Positions 21,307 to 31,095 of a stretch of 64,000 nt of DNA are shown here, one piece after another. Each line of letters starts with the position of its first letter. The stretch's first letter is position 1. The notes below the pieces were generated by a model. That model was not told the DNA's origin. It searched no databases and was given only the letters and a program-made list of their open reading frames with translations. A program made the translations under genes and the position numbers. The stretch covers positions 3,534,001 through 3,598,000 of the forward strand of contig OY755188.1 of NCBI GenBank assembly GCA_963576735.1, written 5' to 3'. The stretch is from Bedellia somnulentella. Its lineage: Eukaryota; Arthropoda; Insecta; Lepidoptera; Bedelliidae.

Positions 21307-21546
21307 CGCAAAACCTCCGTGGTTTTGCGGCTAAGCGCCTGGCTTAGGTCTTGGGTTCGATCCACGGGGGGTAAACTCACAAACTTAATTTGTAAGATTT
21401 ACCCTTTTTGGAAGGATAATGAAGGCTTAAATCACCTGAAAATCCGAAAATCAAGATGATCGCGGCTACTATCACTATATAGTAGTCGTTAGTCTGACCA
21501 AATCACCCTATATATAGTAGGCTCGAGGCTCCTTGGTGGGGACTAG
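21307..21546 (+). mobile_element. SINE-D
   Basis: Head TGGTTTTGCGGCTAAGCGCC with B box TTGGGTTCGATCCAC, the CAAACTTAATTTGTAAG spacer, then body blocks AATCACCTGAAAATCCG and CCCTATATATAGTAGGCTCG. Inserted next to a Helitron end. Confidence 0.8.
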
Positions 21547-21876
21547 TATTTTTATACATTATACAGAGTCCAGTAAACATTGGCCGGTTTTCAAAACCCA
21601 GTTGGCTTTGCGTTTACGAGTCGCATCTCATTTCTTTTAAAGGAAGTATGTACTAAAATATTTCAATGCTAAAAAGAAAACTGACACACGTTAAAGCGAT
21701 CATAAAACCCGGCTAGAACTCTCTTGGATAGTAAATAAAACGAGGGAATAAAATTTTATCGTTCTCTAAAGAAAACAATAAGCGAATGGGTGTCACCGTT
21801 ATATTGTTATATTTTTCTACCAATGTGTTTTATACCGATTAAAGATGGTTTAATAAGAAAAGTACTAATCATTTTG
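21547..21876. other. No gene seen
   Basis: A+T-rich, no recognised element. Confidence 0.6.
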
Positions 21877-22131
21877 CCGTGTAATGTCGACTTAGAATAA
21901 CACTACCCCATTTCTACCCGTGGGTGATGGTAAGAGGCGACTAAGGGTATAGGGGCTATTTAAGTGATTTTTGGGCGATGTGGTTGGAGACCCGTCACCA
22001 AAAACATTTATGGTTACCATCTTTTCCCCATCAACTTCCAAAAGTGGCTGAGGAATTTCTCATTCCAAAGCTCTGGCTACCCCGTTAAGGGATTTATAGC
22101 CGTGAGTATATGTATGTATGTATGTATGTAC
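21877..22131 (+). mobile_element. SINE-B, full length
   Basis: Head GTAATGTCGACTTAGAATAA. Tail GCTACCCCGTTAAGGGATTT then GCCGTGAGTATATG and five TATG repeats. The hairpin loop is longer here than in other copies. Confidence 0.92.
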
Positions 22132-22159
22132 TAATTATTTTTATCCCGTGATATCTCAG

Positions 22160-22225
22160 TGAAACCGTGACAGCTCAGTGGGTAGAACATCGCTCTCTGG
22201 CAACCTCTGTTTTAGGATTTAAAAT
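22160..22225 (+). mobile_element. SINE-A head fragment
   Basis: CCGTGACAGCTCAGTGGGTA (A box) with a decayed B box region (CTGTTTTAGGATT). No body follows. Confidence 0.6.
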
Positions 22226-22544
22226 GTGAGTTAACTGTGTTCAGTTCTTTACTATTTGTCAATAAAGGGAGTGGCTTGAGTTGTTTTTATAAGCATTTTC
22301 ATTATTTACATTTATCTGCCTACCTGTCTGAGAAACTAACTCTGATGATATGTTTTCCATTTTATGGTAATAAACCAATAGCTTATTCAGCTCATCAGAA
22401 AGGCCAACATCTGAATACTTAATGTGCGGTGAATTCTAACTTCGTCGCGGTCATCTCCAACTAAATTTGGAATAAGCAAACTTGAATACATAAACTAGTC
22501 ACTCTTCATGACTTTGTAGATTAGAGCTACTCTCTCTTAATGTT

Positions 22545-22702
22545 AACCTCTCAACGTTTATGCCGTTATCCTCGAAGGTAGTAGAGATATTAATACTTCT
22601 GTCCATCACTTGAAATTTTGGTCACCGTTTTGGAGTAACCAGTTTTTGCCTGCGTCTCCTGCATGTAAAGCGGTGGTCCACCCATAGAGCTATCACGGTT
22701 GA
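22545..22702 (-). mobile_element. SINE-A, decayed
   Basis: Antisense AACGTTTATGCCGTTATCCT near the tail and CCACCCATAGAGCTATCACG at the head. Most of the body is deleted. Confidence 0.6.
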
Positions 22703-23182
22703 TATTAATTTAATTCGAGATACATTTTTTGGAATTTGCTAATTTATTTTAGTATATTATTTCAAAAAGTGTTTCTTGTTCAGAAAAACCGGCCCGTTCC
22801 TAATTAGCTTATTTTTATTAGATATGTTTATATTAATCATTGGCATTGGATTGTTTGTCTCAACCCAACTCAATGGGAACTTTAATGGTGTAATTTTATG
22901 TATCCATTAAAAGTTTATGTTTAAAAAATTGCTGAAGATTAGGGAAAATACTATGTAGAAAGTAAAATAGCTGTGTTATAATTAGTTTTGTGGAAGTTTT
23001 TTTTGTGAAAAGCGGCGATAGATCTGCTACATTTTATTTATTATTCTACCACCCATCATCGTAATTAAATGTAATTTAACAGTATTGTTTCCTGATTCTT
23101 AAGCAATGAGTGGAGGTGTGATTAGAAACTTTAAACAAGGATCTTTCATTTCCTATTTATTCTCCTCTTAACTAACAACATA
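22703..23182. other. No gene seen
   Basis: Unassigned A+T-rich DNA. Confidence 0.6.
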
Positions 23183-23414
23183 CATACATATACTCACGGC
23201 TATAAATCCCTAAAAGGGGTAGCCAGAGCTGAGAAATTAGAAATTCCTCAGCCACTTTTGGAAGTTGAGTGGGGAAAAGACAGTAGAATAAAGGTTGTTG
23301 GTGATGGGTCTCCAACCGCATCGCCCAAAAATCTATTAAAAAGCGCCAAGTCCGTTAGTCGCCTCTTACGTACACCCACCGGAAGAAATGGGGTAGTGCT
23401 ATTCTAAGCCGACA
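23183..23414 (-). mobile_element. SINE-B, full length
   Basis: Antisense, with tail ATATACTCACGGCTATAAAT, CCTAAAAGGGGTAGCCAGAG and head GTGCTATTCTAAGCCGACAC. The flanks CTCTTAACTAACA and CTCCTGACTAACA look like an aged target-site duplication. Confidence 0.93.
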
Positions 23415-24035
23415 CTACAAGCTCTCCTGACTAACAAAAGTGGCTGAATTCCAAAGCACCAACAATTCCTCTTGTTCGAATTCAAGATATAATTATCTGA
23501 ACAAAGGTAGACATTTTTCCTAAAAGTATGCCAATCTTGAGTATGTTTCAAAGTTTATTAATCTAGACGTCGATAGAACTAAGATTGAGGGCTGCGGTTA
23601 GTATGCCAACTAATACCAAAGTTAGATTGACATGACTGCGCTTCACTCCGCATTTGGTGTTAAAATAGAGGAAATTTGCAAAGGTTTGCCTTTAGAAAAT
23701 TAATGGTATCAACCCGAACTGAGGTATACAATTTTAAATGCGAAAACGTATTGTGTAATATTTTTTTCCTTTTAACAAATTCATGGTTATTTGTGATCCC
23801 TTAAAAAGGGGTCGGTCATGGCTAGCAAATACAACAAAAGTCCTTCCATTTACTAATATTCAAAGTATCCTCTGCACGTTAAAATTATGCTTGGGCAGTG
23901 TATTCTCGGAATCAATTAATGAAAAATTAAAATGAAAAAAAAAATACTAGCAAAAAAACAGCACAATCTGAAGTCTTTCTTTAATTTCATAGGGCGGTGA
24001 TTCAGTAAAAAAATAATGGCGTGTGTATATAATAT
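23415..24035. other. No gene seen
   Basis: A small palindromic patch (CCCTTAAAAAGGGG, 23799-23812) is the only structure noted. Confidence 0.55.
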
Positions 24036-24052
24036 TATGTATGTACGAGTAT

Positions 24053-25210
24053 TTCTTAGCTAAGAACCAAAAGGTGTATTGCTCCTTCATTGATTTAGAG
24101 AAGGCGTATGATAGGGTGGTAAGAAAGTGTTTATGGGAGGTGTTATCCAAGTTCGGTTTGGGGAGTCAACTTATACGTGCATTGGTATCACTCTATGAGG
24201 ATTCTAGTGCATGTGTAAGAGTAAACGGGGAAAACACTGACTGGTTCGGAATCTCTAGGGGTGTCCGACAGGGATGTGTAGCTTCTCCGTGGCTCTTCAA
24301 TTTGTTCATGGATGACTGTTTGACAGAGTTGCGTGAAAGTGATTATGGACTAAGGATGGGTGGATTCATCATTAAATGCCTCTTGTATGCTGACGATCAA
24401 GTGCTACTTGCATCATCGGCAGAAGAGTTGCAAGAGATGATGAATATTGCATGTGAGTCTTTTGTAAGAAAGGGAATGAGGGTGAATGTGGATAAGACCA
24501 AAACGATGGTTTTTGAGAGACAGGAAGATGTGACAGAATGCGTGATTGCGATTGATGGTAAGGATGTGGAACAGGTGAAGGAGTTTGTATATCTGGGAAG
24601 TTTGTTTACAAGGGATGGAAAATGTGATGAAGACATTGAAAGAAGAGTGAAAAAGGGTAATGCGGTAAATGGAGCAATGAATAGCCTAATGATCAGTCAA
24701 TCGGTGTCTGAAAAGGCCCGAATGGCTGTGCATGATGCTGTTCTTGTTCCTACGCTTATGTATGGAAGCGAATGTTGGGTGTGGCAGAAGAAGCATGAGA
24801 GCAGAGTGAATGCAGTAGAAATGAGGTCCCTCAGAAAAATTTGTAATGTTAGATTGTGTGACCGAGTGAGAAATAGCGTTATTCGTGAAAAGTGTGGTGT
24901 GAAAGATGATATTGTAAGAAAGATAGAAAAAGGAATGTTGAGATGGTTTGGGCACATAGAGAGGATGGATGATAGAAAATTGGTAAAAGGGATCTATAGA
25001 GCTAGTGTGGATGGTAATGTTAGTAGAGGACGACCACGGAGAACACACTTGGACCAAATTGAGAGTGTGCTCAAAAAGGCTGGCGTCCGAAGTATGAAGA
25101 ATAAAAGAGCATGTATGAAAAGATTGATGGATGTAAACGAAGCTAGAGAGGTTTGTCAGGATCGTACGAAGTGGCGATCGATAGTCTCTGCCTACCCCAA
25201 TGGGAATTAA
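24053..25210 (+). CDS. LINE-R reverse transcriptase, C-terminal part (partial ORF2)
   Basis: Open frame with no stops. The apparent ATG at 24023 lies in flanking DNA; element-encoded residues begin at ..AKNQKVYCSFIDLEKAYDRV. RT motifs in order: FIDLEKAYDRV (first catalytic Asp, about residue 22), GVRQGCVASPWLFNLFMDD, CLLYADDQVLLA (catalytic Asp pair), KTKTMVFER and FVYLGSLFTRDG (thumb). Then VPTLMYGSECWVWQKKHESR, MLRWFGHIERM, GRPRRTHLDQI and the conserved end ACMKRLMDVNEAREVC..AYPNGN. Function in the parent element is RNA-templated DNA synthesis at a nicked target. Intact but 5'-truncated, so likely inactive. A 200-codon ORF on the opposite strand is its shadow. Confidence 0.92.
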   Translation, partial: FLAKNQKVYCSFIDLEKAYDRVVRKCLWEVLSKFGLGSQLIRALVSLYEDSSACVRVNGENTDWFGISRGVRQGCVASPWLFNLFMDDCLTELRESDYGLRMGGFIIKCLLYADDQVLLASSAEELQEMMNIACESFVRKGMRVNVDKTKTMVFERQEDVTECVIAIDGKDVEQVKEFVYLGSLFTRDGKCDEDIERRVKKGNAVNGAMNSLMISQSVSEKARMAVHDAVLVPTLMYGSECWVWQKKHESRVNAVEMRSLRKICNVRLCDRVRNSVIREKCGVKDDIVRKIEKGMLRWFGHIERMDDRKLVKGIYRASVDGNVSRGRPRRTHLDQIESVLKKAGVRSMKNKRACMKRLMDVNEAREVCQDRTKWRSIVSAYPNGN

Positions 25211-25229
25211 TGGCGTGAGTATATGTATG
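24053..25229 (+). mobile_element. LINE-R: RTE-like non-LTR retrotransposon, 5'-truncated
   Basis: Flanked by TATGTATGTACGAGTAT at 24036-24052 and 25226-25242. The left part overlaps the (TATG) tail, but TGTACGAGTAT is unambiguous. Carries the reverse transcriptase and the C-terminal region through the stop at 25208-25210, then a 3' UTR of only ~20 bp: GGCGTGAGTATATG and (TATG)n. Endonuclease and ORF start are missing. This is the best reference copy for the other LINE-R fragments. Confidence 0.92.
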
Positions 25230-25242
25230 TATGTACGAGTAT

Positions 25243-25689
25243 GTGACTCAGTAATCTGTAGCGTATGAAGGAAATTAAAAAAGATCACGACTTGAAATCA
25301 TAGTTTAGACATGAATATTATATTATTTCTCTTTGCTAAACATAAGCTGACAATTCAACTTTGTCCTAATCACAGTTGCTTTCGAATAAAAACTTAAAAA
25401 GATTTCTGAAACACGTATTTCTTTCAATACAACACATTTAATAATAATAAAACACAGTCACATTTACAAAACGCTGCACAGAAATCCACTCGCGTATTAA
25501 TAGATAACGTTTTAAGTCTCAGATAGTTAAGTAATCATGCAAAGTTTGGCCGCTCCTAATATCAAGTATACTCCAACGGTGAAGTTGCAAAAAATAACTG
25601 TCCACTTCACTCAGAAAACTTTTAGAGATGAGCTCTAAAATGAGGAAGATTGTCCCAGAAAATAACTTGGTAACTAGACTCACTTACAT
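25243..25689. other. No gene seen
   Basis: A+T-rich, featureless. Confidence 0.6.
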
Positions 25690-25830
25690 TTTTACTCACG
25701 AGGGTTGTAAGAACTTTGGAACTCGAAATTTCTCTTACACTTTTCAGTTGGAAGAACAAAACAAAAATAGATGGGTAATGAGTCTTTAACCATATCGCCC
25801 AATTATCAATAAACACCCTAAGTCACCTTT
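25690..25830 (-). mobile_element. SINE-B, decayed
   Basis: Antisense matches TTTACTCACGAGGGTTGTAA, ATGGGTAATGAGTCTTTAAC, CATATCGCCCAATTATCA and CTAAGTCACCTTTTGCGAC. Confidence 0.55.
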
Positions 25831-25887
25831 TGCGACATCCTCGAGAAACACAGACTCAGCAACGACTATTTCTCAATAAAATAAAAG

Positions 25888-26110
25888 AGTAGTGTCGGTT
25901 TATAAAAGCACTACTCTATTTCTTCCCGTCGGTGTTCGGGTGGCTAAGGGTATTGGGGCTTTTAAAGTAATTTTTGGGCGATGTGGTCGAAGATCCATCA
26001 ACAGAAACCTTTGTTTTACAATATTTACCACACTCTACTTCCAAAAGTGGCTGAGGAATATCTTTTTCCGAAGCTTTCGCTAACTTTGGTTATATGTATT
26101 TATAGCGGTA
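25888..26110 (+). mobile_element. SINE-B, diverged
   Basis: AGTAGTGTCGGTTTATAAAA at the head and TTGGGCGATGTGGTCGAAGA, CCAAAAGTGGCTGAGGAATA in the body. The tail module is decayed (TTATAGCGGTACATATA). Confidence 0.8.
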
Positions 26111-27722
26111 CATATAACGGTTAGCCAAAGTCATATATATTAATGCCACTATTTATATATTTTAATAAAATAAGGATTTATTCAATCCTTATTAAATAGA
26201 GCCACTAATAAAATAACCTATTATTACATTGATTGTCAAAACTGAGTCATATTATCGAGGTGATATAGTGCTAAAGTAAAGACGTTGTTTTTAGATATAA
26301 TATAGAAACATTGAATAACATTAACTATGCGAATAAACTGACACTAAATTTAAGGCATTCCCGTCTCTAATTTCAAATTCACATTAACATAAATGTTCCA
26401 AGTTCCAAAATTAAATTGTCATTACTCTGGTAGAACTTTGAGTCATATTCAATTAATCAGCTGAAACAAAATATTAGTTACTCAGTTTTTGTTTTGGCCT
26501 ACACTAGTCTTCTCTCTAATTTACTTCACGTCATTCCATTTATGGAGTGTGATTTTAATGAAACCGTAGATTACAGTGTCACAATTTACTAGGAAGAATA
26601 TCACGATTTTTATAAGCTTTTGTTCAGAAAATAATTTTGTATTTATTTTGTTTCGTCGCGGTTTAAAGGGCATTTTACAAGTAGATAACCGAAAATACAA
26701 AACATACACACATACACTTACTAAGTAAGTGTAGTTAAATAAAACTGTTATGGTAATAGCTTTTGAATCCTTAACATTTTAGTCATTTTCAGAGGTAGCG
26801 AAAGTATTTATTTGATCGAGCTATTTATATCCCCTCCATTGCATAAAGGCCCCAGATTATTTCATTAAATTCTTCTATATAGAATTATAGATATAGACTA
26901 TGACTAAGTCTCGGAAAACCATAATAAAATATTTTTCAAAGGTGGGAGTCCAAAGACAGAAGAATTTATGAGGAGAGCATGTATCAGGATGTGTGAGAAG
27001 CAAGGGCGGTTAATCAATTAATAAACAATAATGTAAGTGTAAGTTCATACAAATACCTACGCTATCAGTTCTCCGAGTGCTTGATTGACTTATGATTAAA
27101 AACATTTCCATTTCATATACTGGCTACAAGCAAAATGGGTCGAAAAATATTTTTATACATAGGGGCGCTGTTGATATCTTCGGCCATATTTAAATTAAAT
27201 AATTACATTGAGCTTCAAAGACATAAATGCTCAGTCACTTTAGGAATTTGAAATTACTTAGGCAGTAAAATAATATTTTTGCTGAATTTACGAACAGTTT
27301 CAAAGCACGTAAGGAAAAAACTATTACCCATTTAAGAAAACACCTTTTCATTTAGTGGCAAAAAGACTTTTTATTTTTCTAAGAAGTTATACCACGGAAT
27401 TTATGTCAATAATGTCTACTTCTATTGATTAGTAGGTAATGTATATATTAACAACATTCACTAGTAGCCACTTACCATCTTTCTGTCAAAATAACAGTGA
27501 AAGGAACATAGCGAAGAAGAAATATTAGAAATGTATCAACTAAAAATATTTAAAAATTATAGGGTGCCGCAAAAGTAAGGACATAATATTCCATTTAAGG
27601 GCACTGAAACATGTTTTTATTTGCGGCAGCAGTTTTCCGGGGCTCTTTTGACTCGAATTAATTTTTAAGGTACAGTCAGCAATATTTACAGAAAAACTGT
27701 AATTAATGATTTTTTATGTTGC
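26111..27722. other. No gene seen; weak LINE-R remnant
   Basis: A+T-rich. Contains a perfect 10-bp-stem palindrome (AATAAGGATT/AATCCTTATT, about 26169-26193) and a possible LINE-R remnant at 26938-26995 (GGGAGTCCAAAGACAGAAGA, GGAGAGCATGTATCAGG). No gene signal. Confidence 0.5.
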
Positions 27723-27957
27723 GTTGTGTCGGCTTAGAATAGCACTACCCCATTTCTTCCGGTGGGTGTACGTAAGAGACGACTAACGGATTTGGGGCTT
27801 TTTAGGAATTTTTGGGCGATGAGGTTGAAGACTCAGCACCAACAACCTTTATTTCGCCATCTTTTCCTTACTGAACTTTCCAAAAGTGGCTGTGGATTTT
27901 CGAAAGCCTTAGCTCTGGCTACCCCTTCTAGGGAATTGAAGCCGTGAGTAAATGTAT
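27723..27957 (+). mobile_element. SINE-B, full length
   Basis: Head GTTGTGTCGGCTTAGAATAG. Tail CTACCCCTTCTAGGGAATTG then GCCGTGAGTAAATGTATG. Confidence 0.92.
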
Positions 27958-28019
27958 GTAATGATTGCTTGTTTTTTTATGGTTCACCAACTGATTACTA
28001 AATTTTCATTCACTAAAAA

Positions 28020-29049
28020 ATTAGCACAGTACCTGCAGCTAGCCAGTGCACTAATACATAACAGGCGTGATTCAGCATTCACAATAAACATTTAAATTTA
28101 ATTGAAATTACAAACATACAATTTGAATCGAGTTTATGAAATTAAATATTAAAGAACGAATTTATATATTTGGCAAATGAAAATTAATGTAATAATGATT
28201 AGTTATTATGATTATTAGGTATATTTATTAGTTGCAACAATATCTTAAATTCATGGAAACTAATACTTTACCCATCACATAAATCTCATCATCCAGTTTA
28301 TAAAACAGACATATTTATAATTTAAATCTTTTTGTTCATGAAAACTTCATGTGGGGATAAAGGAGTGATTAGCACAGTACCTGCAGCTAGCCAGTGCACT
28401 AATACATAACAGGCGTGATTCAGCATTCACAATAAACATTTAAATTTAATTGAAATTACAAACATACAATTTGAATCGAGTTTATGAAATTAAATATTAA
28501 AGAACGAATTTATATATTTGGCAAATGAAAATTAATGTAATAATGATTAGTTATTATGATTATTAGGTATATTTATTAGTTGCAACAATATCTTAAATTC
28601 ATGGAAACTAATACTTTACCCATCACATAAATCTCATCATCCAGTTTATAAAACAGACATATTTATAATTTAAATCTTTTTGTTCATGAAAACTTCATGT
28701 GGGGATAAAGGAGTGATTAGCACAGTACCTGCAGCTAGCCAGTGCACTAATACATAACAGGCGTGATTCAGCATTCACAATAAACATTTAAATTTAATTG
28801 AAATTACAAACATACAATTTGAATCGAGTTTATGAAATTAAATATTAAAGAACGAATTTATATATTTGGCAAATGAAAATTAATGTAATAATGATTAGTT
28901 ATTATGATTATTAGGTATATTTATTAGTTGCAACAATATCTTAAATTCATGGAAACTAATACTTTACCCATCACATAAATCTCATCATCCAGTTTATAAA
29001 ACAGACATATTTATAATTTAAATCTTTTTGTTCATGAAAACTTCATGTG
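28020..29049. repeat. 348-bp tandem repeat, three units
   Basis: Units start at 28020, 28368 and 28716 (each ATTAGCACAGTACCTGCAGC), a spacing of 348 bp. The third lacks its last ~14 bp. I see no differences between units 1 and 2 by eye. Each unit is ~300 bp of A+T-rich unique sequence plus the antisense 3' end of SINE-C (TTTAAATCTTTTTGTTCATG, AAAACTTCATGTGGGGAT), so the array arose after a SINE-C inserted at its right edge. No ORF. Confidence 0.95.
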
Positions 29050-29445
29050 AGGAATAAAGAATGAATAAAGGAAAGATTAGAATATTACTAAAGTATTAGT
29101 AAAATTCTTTCCTTCATTTATTCTTTATTTATTAGTAATAATCCCCACATGAGGTTTTCATAAACAAAAAGATTTAAATTGTGTGATAGTTAGGCGGTTT
29201 CAACATTTGCATTCTGTCTGAAAAGGTAGACAAGTGGCCTTTCGAATTAGTAATAATTCGGAGGTAGGAAACGCAAACACTACTTAAACGTGTAAAAGAA
29301 ATTAAGGATAGAAGAATTTCGCGCTGGCAGCCATTGACACGGTAGCTCAATTGGCAGAGCGACGGGGGCGTATACCCGAGGTCGCGGTTTCGATTCCCGC
29401 CTGAGTCGAAATTTTTCTTTCATTTATTTATTTTTTATTTAGTAA
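29016..29445. mobile_element. SINE-C, inverted and apparently dimeric insertion
   Basis: Flanked by ACATATTTATA at 29005-29015 and 29446-29456. Left end antisense 3' terminus; then a sense 3' terminus (TTATTAGTAATAATCCCC..AAAAGATTTAAAT) followed without a gap by a 5' region (TGTGTGATAGTTAGGCGG, CAACATTTGCATTCTGTCTG), GCGCTGGCAGCCATTGACAC and a tRNA-like unit with A box GTAGCTCAATTGGC and B box GCGGTTTCGATTCC. 3' end running straight into 5' start implies a head-to-tail dimer template. The tRNA-like unit pairs well but is repetitive, so it is not called a tRNA gene. Confidence 0.78.
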
Positions 29446-29500
29446 ACATATTTATATTTTTTATTATATTATTTTACTTCATTCAATAATTCAAACAATA

Positions 29501-29860
29501 ATAACATAACAAAACATAAACGTTCACGCCGAATATCCCCGAAGGGGTTGGCAGAGGTACTTATACTTCTGAACATCACGTGACTTTGTCACCTGGTGTT
29601 CAGAGTACCCACGTTTTGCATGGACAGTGTACTCACATGATAGGGGGCAGGCCTATCGCCGTTTTGTACGAATACACTGTCACATGACTAAGTACAACCC
29701 AGCCATGTGGGTTTCCTCACGATGTTTTCCCTCACCATTAACAACCATGATAAATTAACCACAATATGTCTTTAGAAAAAGACAAATTGGTGTAGGCCCG
29801 ACCCGGGATTGGAATACTAGTCACGATAACCGATGTTCTACCCATTGAGCTGTCACGTCG
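29501..29860 (-). mobile_element. SINE-A, near full length
   Basis: Antisense with tail ATAACATAACAAAACATAAA, hairpin ATCCCCGAAGGGGTTGGCAG, the A1-type TCACGTGACTTTGTCACC block and head region ACCCATTGAGCTGTCACG. B box CGGGATTGGAATACT. Confidence 0.93.
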
Positions 29861-30340
29861 TCGTAATAAAAAACCAAATTTACTATTTAATTACATAGAT
29901 ATAAATTAAGTTTTATATATTCAGTTTTTCCAACGGTACGTAGTTCAGGCCATCGAGTTGGATTAAGAAATTTCTTTTCCTGTGAGTTGTCAACTGAGAA
30001 ATGATGATAAATGGAAATCTTATGATGAAATCTATGATCCCAACATTAAATAGAAATAAAAACTTTCATACTTCCTGCTCACGACTTTACAATTTTTGTG
30101 GTTTCGTCGTCTGAAGATAATTTTATCATTTACTGAAATCAAATAAAGGAAAGATATAAAAAATAAGATTTATTCATTCGATTAAGAAATATTAAATTTG
30201 ATTGTGAAAATTTGCTAGAAAGCCTTGAAATATAACATGACCAAAGATGAATTCGACAATCTGAATTCAATTAAACAATAATGTTAATAAATAAAAAAAA
30301 ATTGTTTATTTCTGAGTCATAAATTTGATTTTATAATCTG
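29861..30340. other. No gene seen
   Basis: A+T-rich unassigned sequence. Confidence 0.6.
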
Positions 30341-30540
30341 AAGGCCTACACAAGCGCTATTTTATCATCACGATATCGGTTAGAATGAGATGAACGTTTG
30401 GCTTAGACGGATGAACGTTTAACCTAACTCTGGATTAGACCCACCTCTCCCTGCTTCAGTTGCACTGATCCTCTAACTGATCTATCGGTTATCTATTGTC
30501 ACGATATCCTATCACAGAATGAAACGATATAAAAAAGGTA
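30341..30540 (+). repeat. Repeat E, diverged copy
   Basis: CAAGCGCTATTTTATCATCA and CGATATCGGTTAGAATGAGA match the copies near 48.1 kb (antisense) and 54.7 kb (sense). The downstream part diverges. Class unknown. Confidence 0.55.
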
Positions 30541-30844
30541 TATTGAAATTTCGGTATGCGTTTACTATGCTATTATTTCATTGCATTTTAATGTTTGATG
30601 TATATTGATGTTAATAATTAAGAATGATATTAAAGTGGGTTTGAAAAGAAATTGCGCGGTTGAAGTGGTTGATCAAAAAGTCGTTATATGTTACCTACAA
30701 GTATTACTTTTGGTTTTCTCATACTACCAATCTCAATGAACTAACAGAACGAGTATCTATAATAAGAATAACAAAATTTAATGCAATATTTTAACACATG
30801 TGTTAACTCAAGAAGTGCAGTCTTAACACCACTCAGCAGGACGA

Positions 30845-31095
30845 TGAAAATTAACTACCCCTTTCTACCTGCGGGTGTCGCAAGAGGCGACTAAGGGTAT
30901 AGTGCTTTTTAACGTGGTTTTTGGGCGATGCGGTTGAAGACCAACGATAAAGTAATACACAGAAACATTATTTTGCCATATATTATTACTTCATTTCTAC
31001 AATCTTGACCCCTATCAAACCCTAAATGTGGCTGACGAGTTTCTAACTCTAAAGCTCTGGCTACCCCTTTTTGGAATTTGTGGCCGTGAGTATAT
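30845..31095 (+). mobile_element. SINE-B, diverged
   Basis: CCTTTCTACCTGCGGGTGTC, GGCGATGCGGTTGAAGACC, and tail AGCTCTGGCTACCCCTTTTT..GGCCGTGAGTATATGTATG. Contains a ~50-bp inserted stretch in the middle. Confidence 0.8.

Noticed and set aside
24686..25288. 200-codon minus-strand ORF
   Set aside because: Antisense shadow of the LINE-R reverse transcriptase. The same shadow appears with every LINE-R copy.
26169..26193. 10-bp-stem palindrome resembling an intrinsic terminator
   Set aside because: Rho-independent termination is not relevant in a eukaryotic nucleus, and no gene precedes it.
28020..29049. Regularly spaced direct repeats, CRISPR-like at first glance
   Set aside because: Units are 348 bp and contiguous, with no short repeat/variable spacer pattern, in a eukaryotic context.
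29336..29409. Near-complete tRNA cloverleaf (also 18229-18306 and, antisense, 63438-63512)
   Set aside because: The acceptor, D and T arms pair, but each occurrence sits inside the same dispersed SINE-C with target duplications, and the anticodon arm is irregular. Treated as SINE heads, not tRNA genes.
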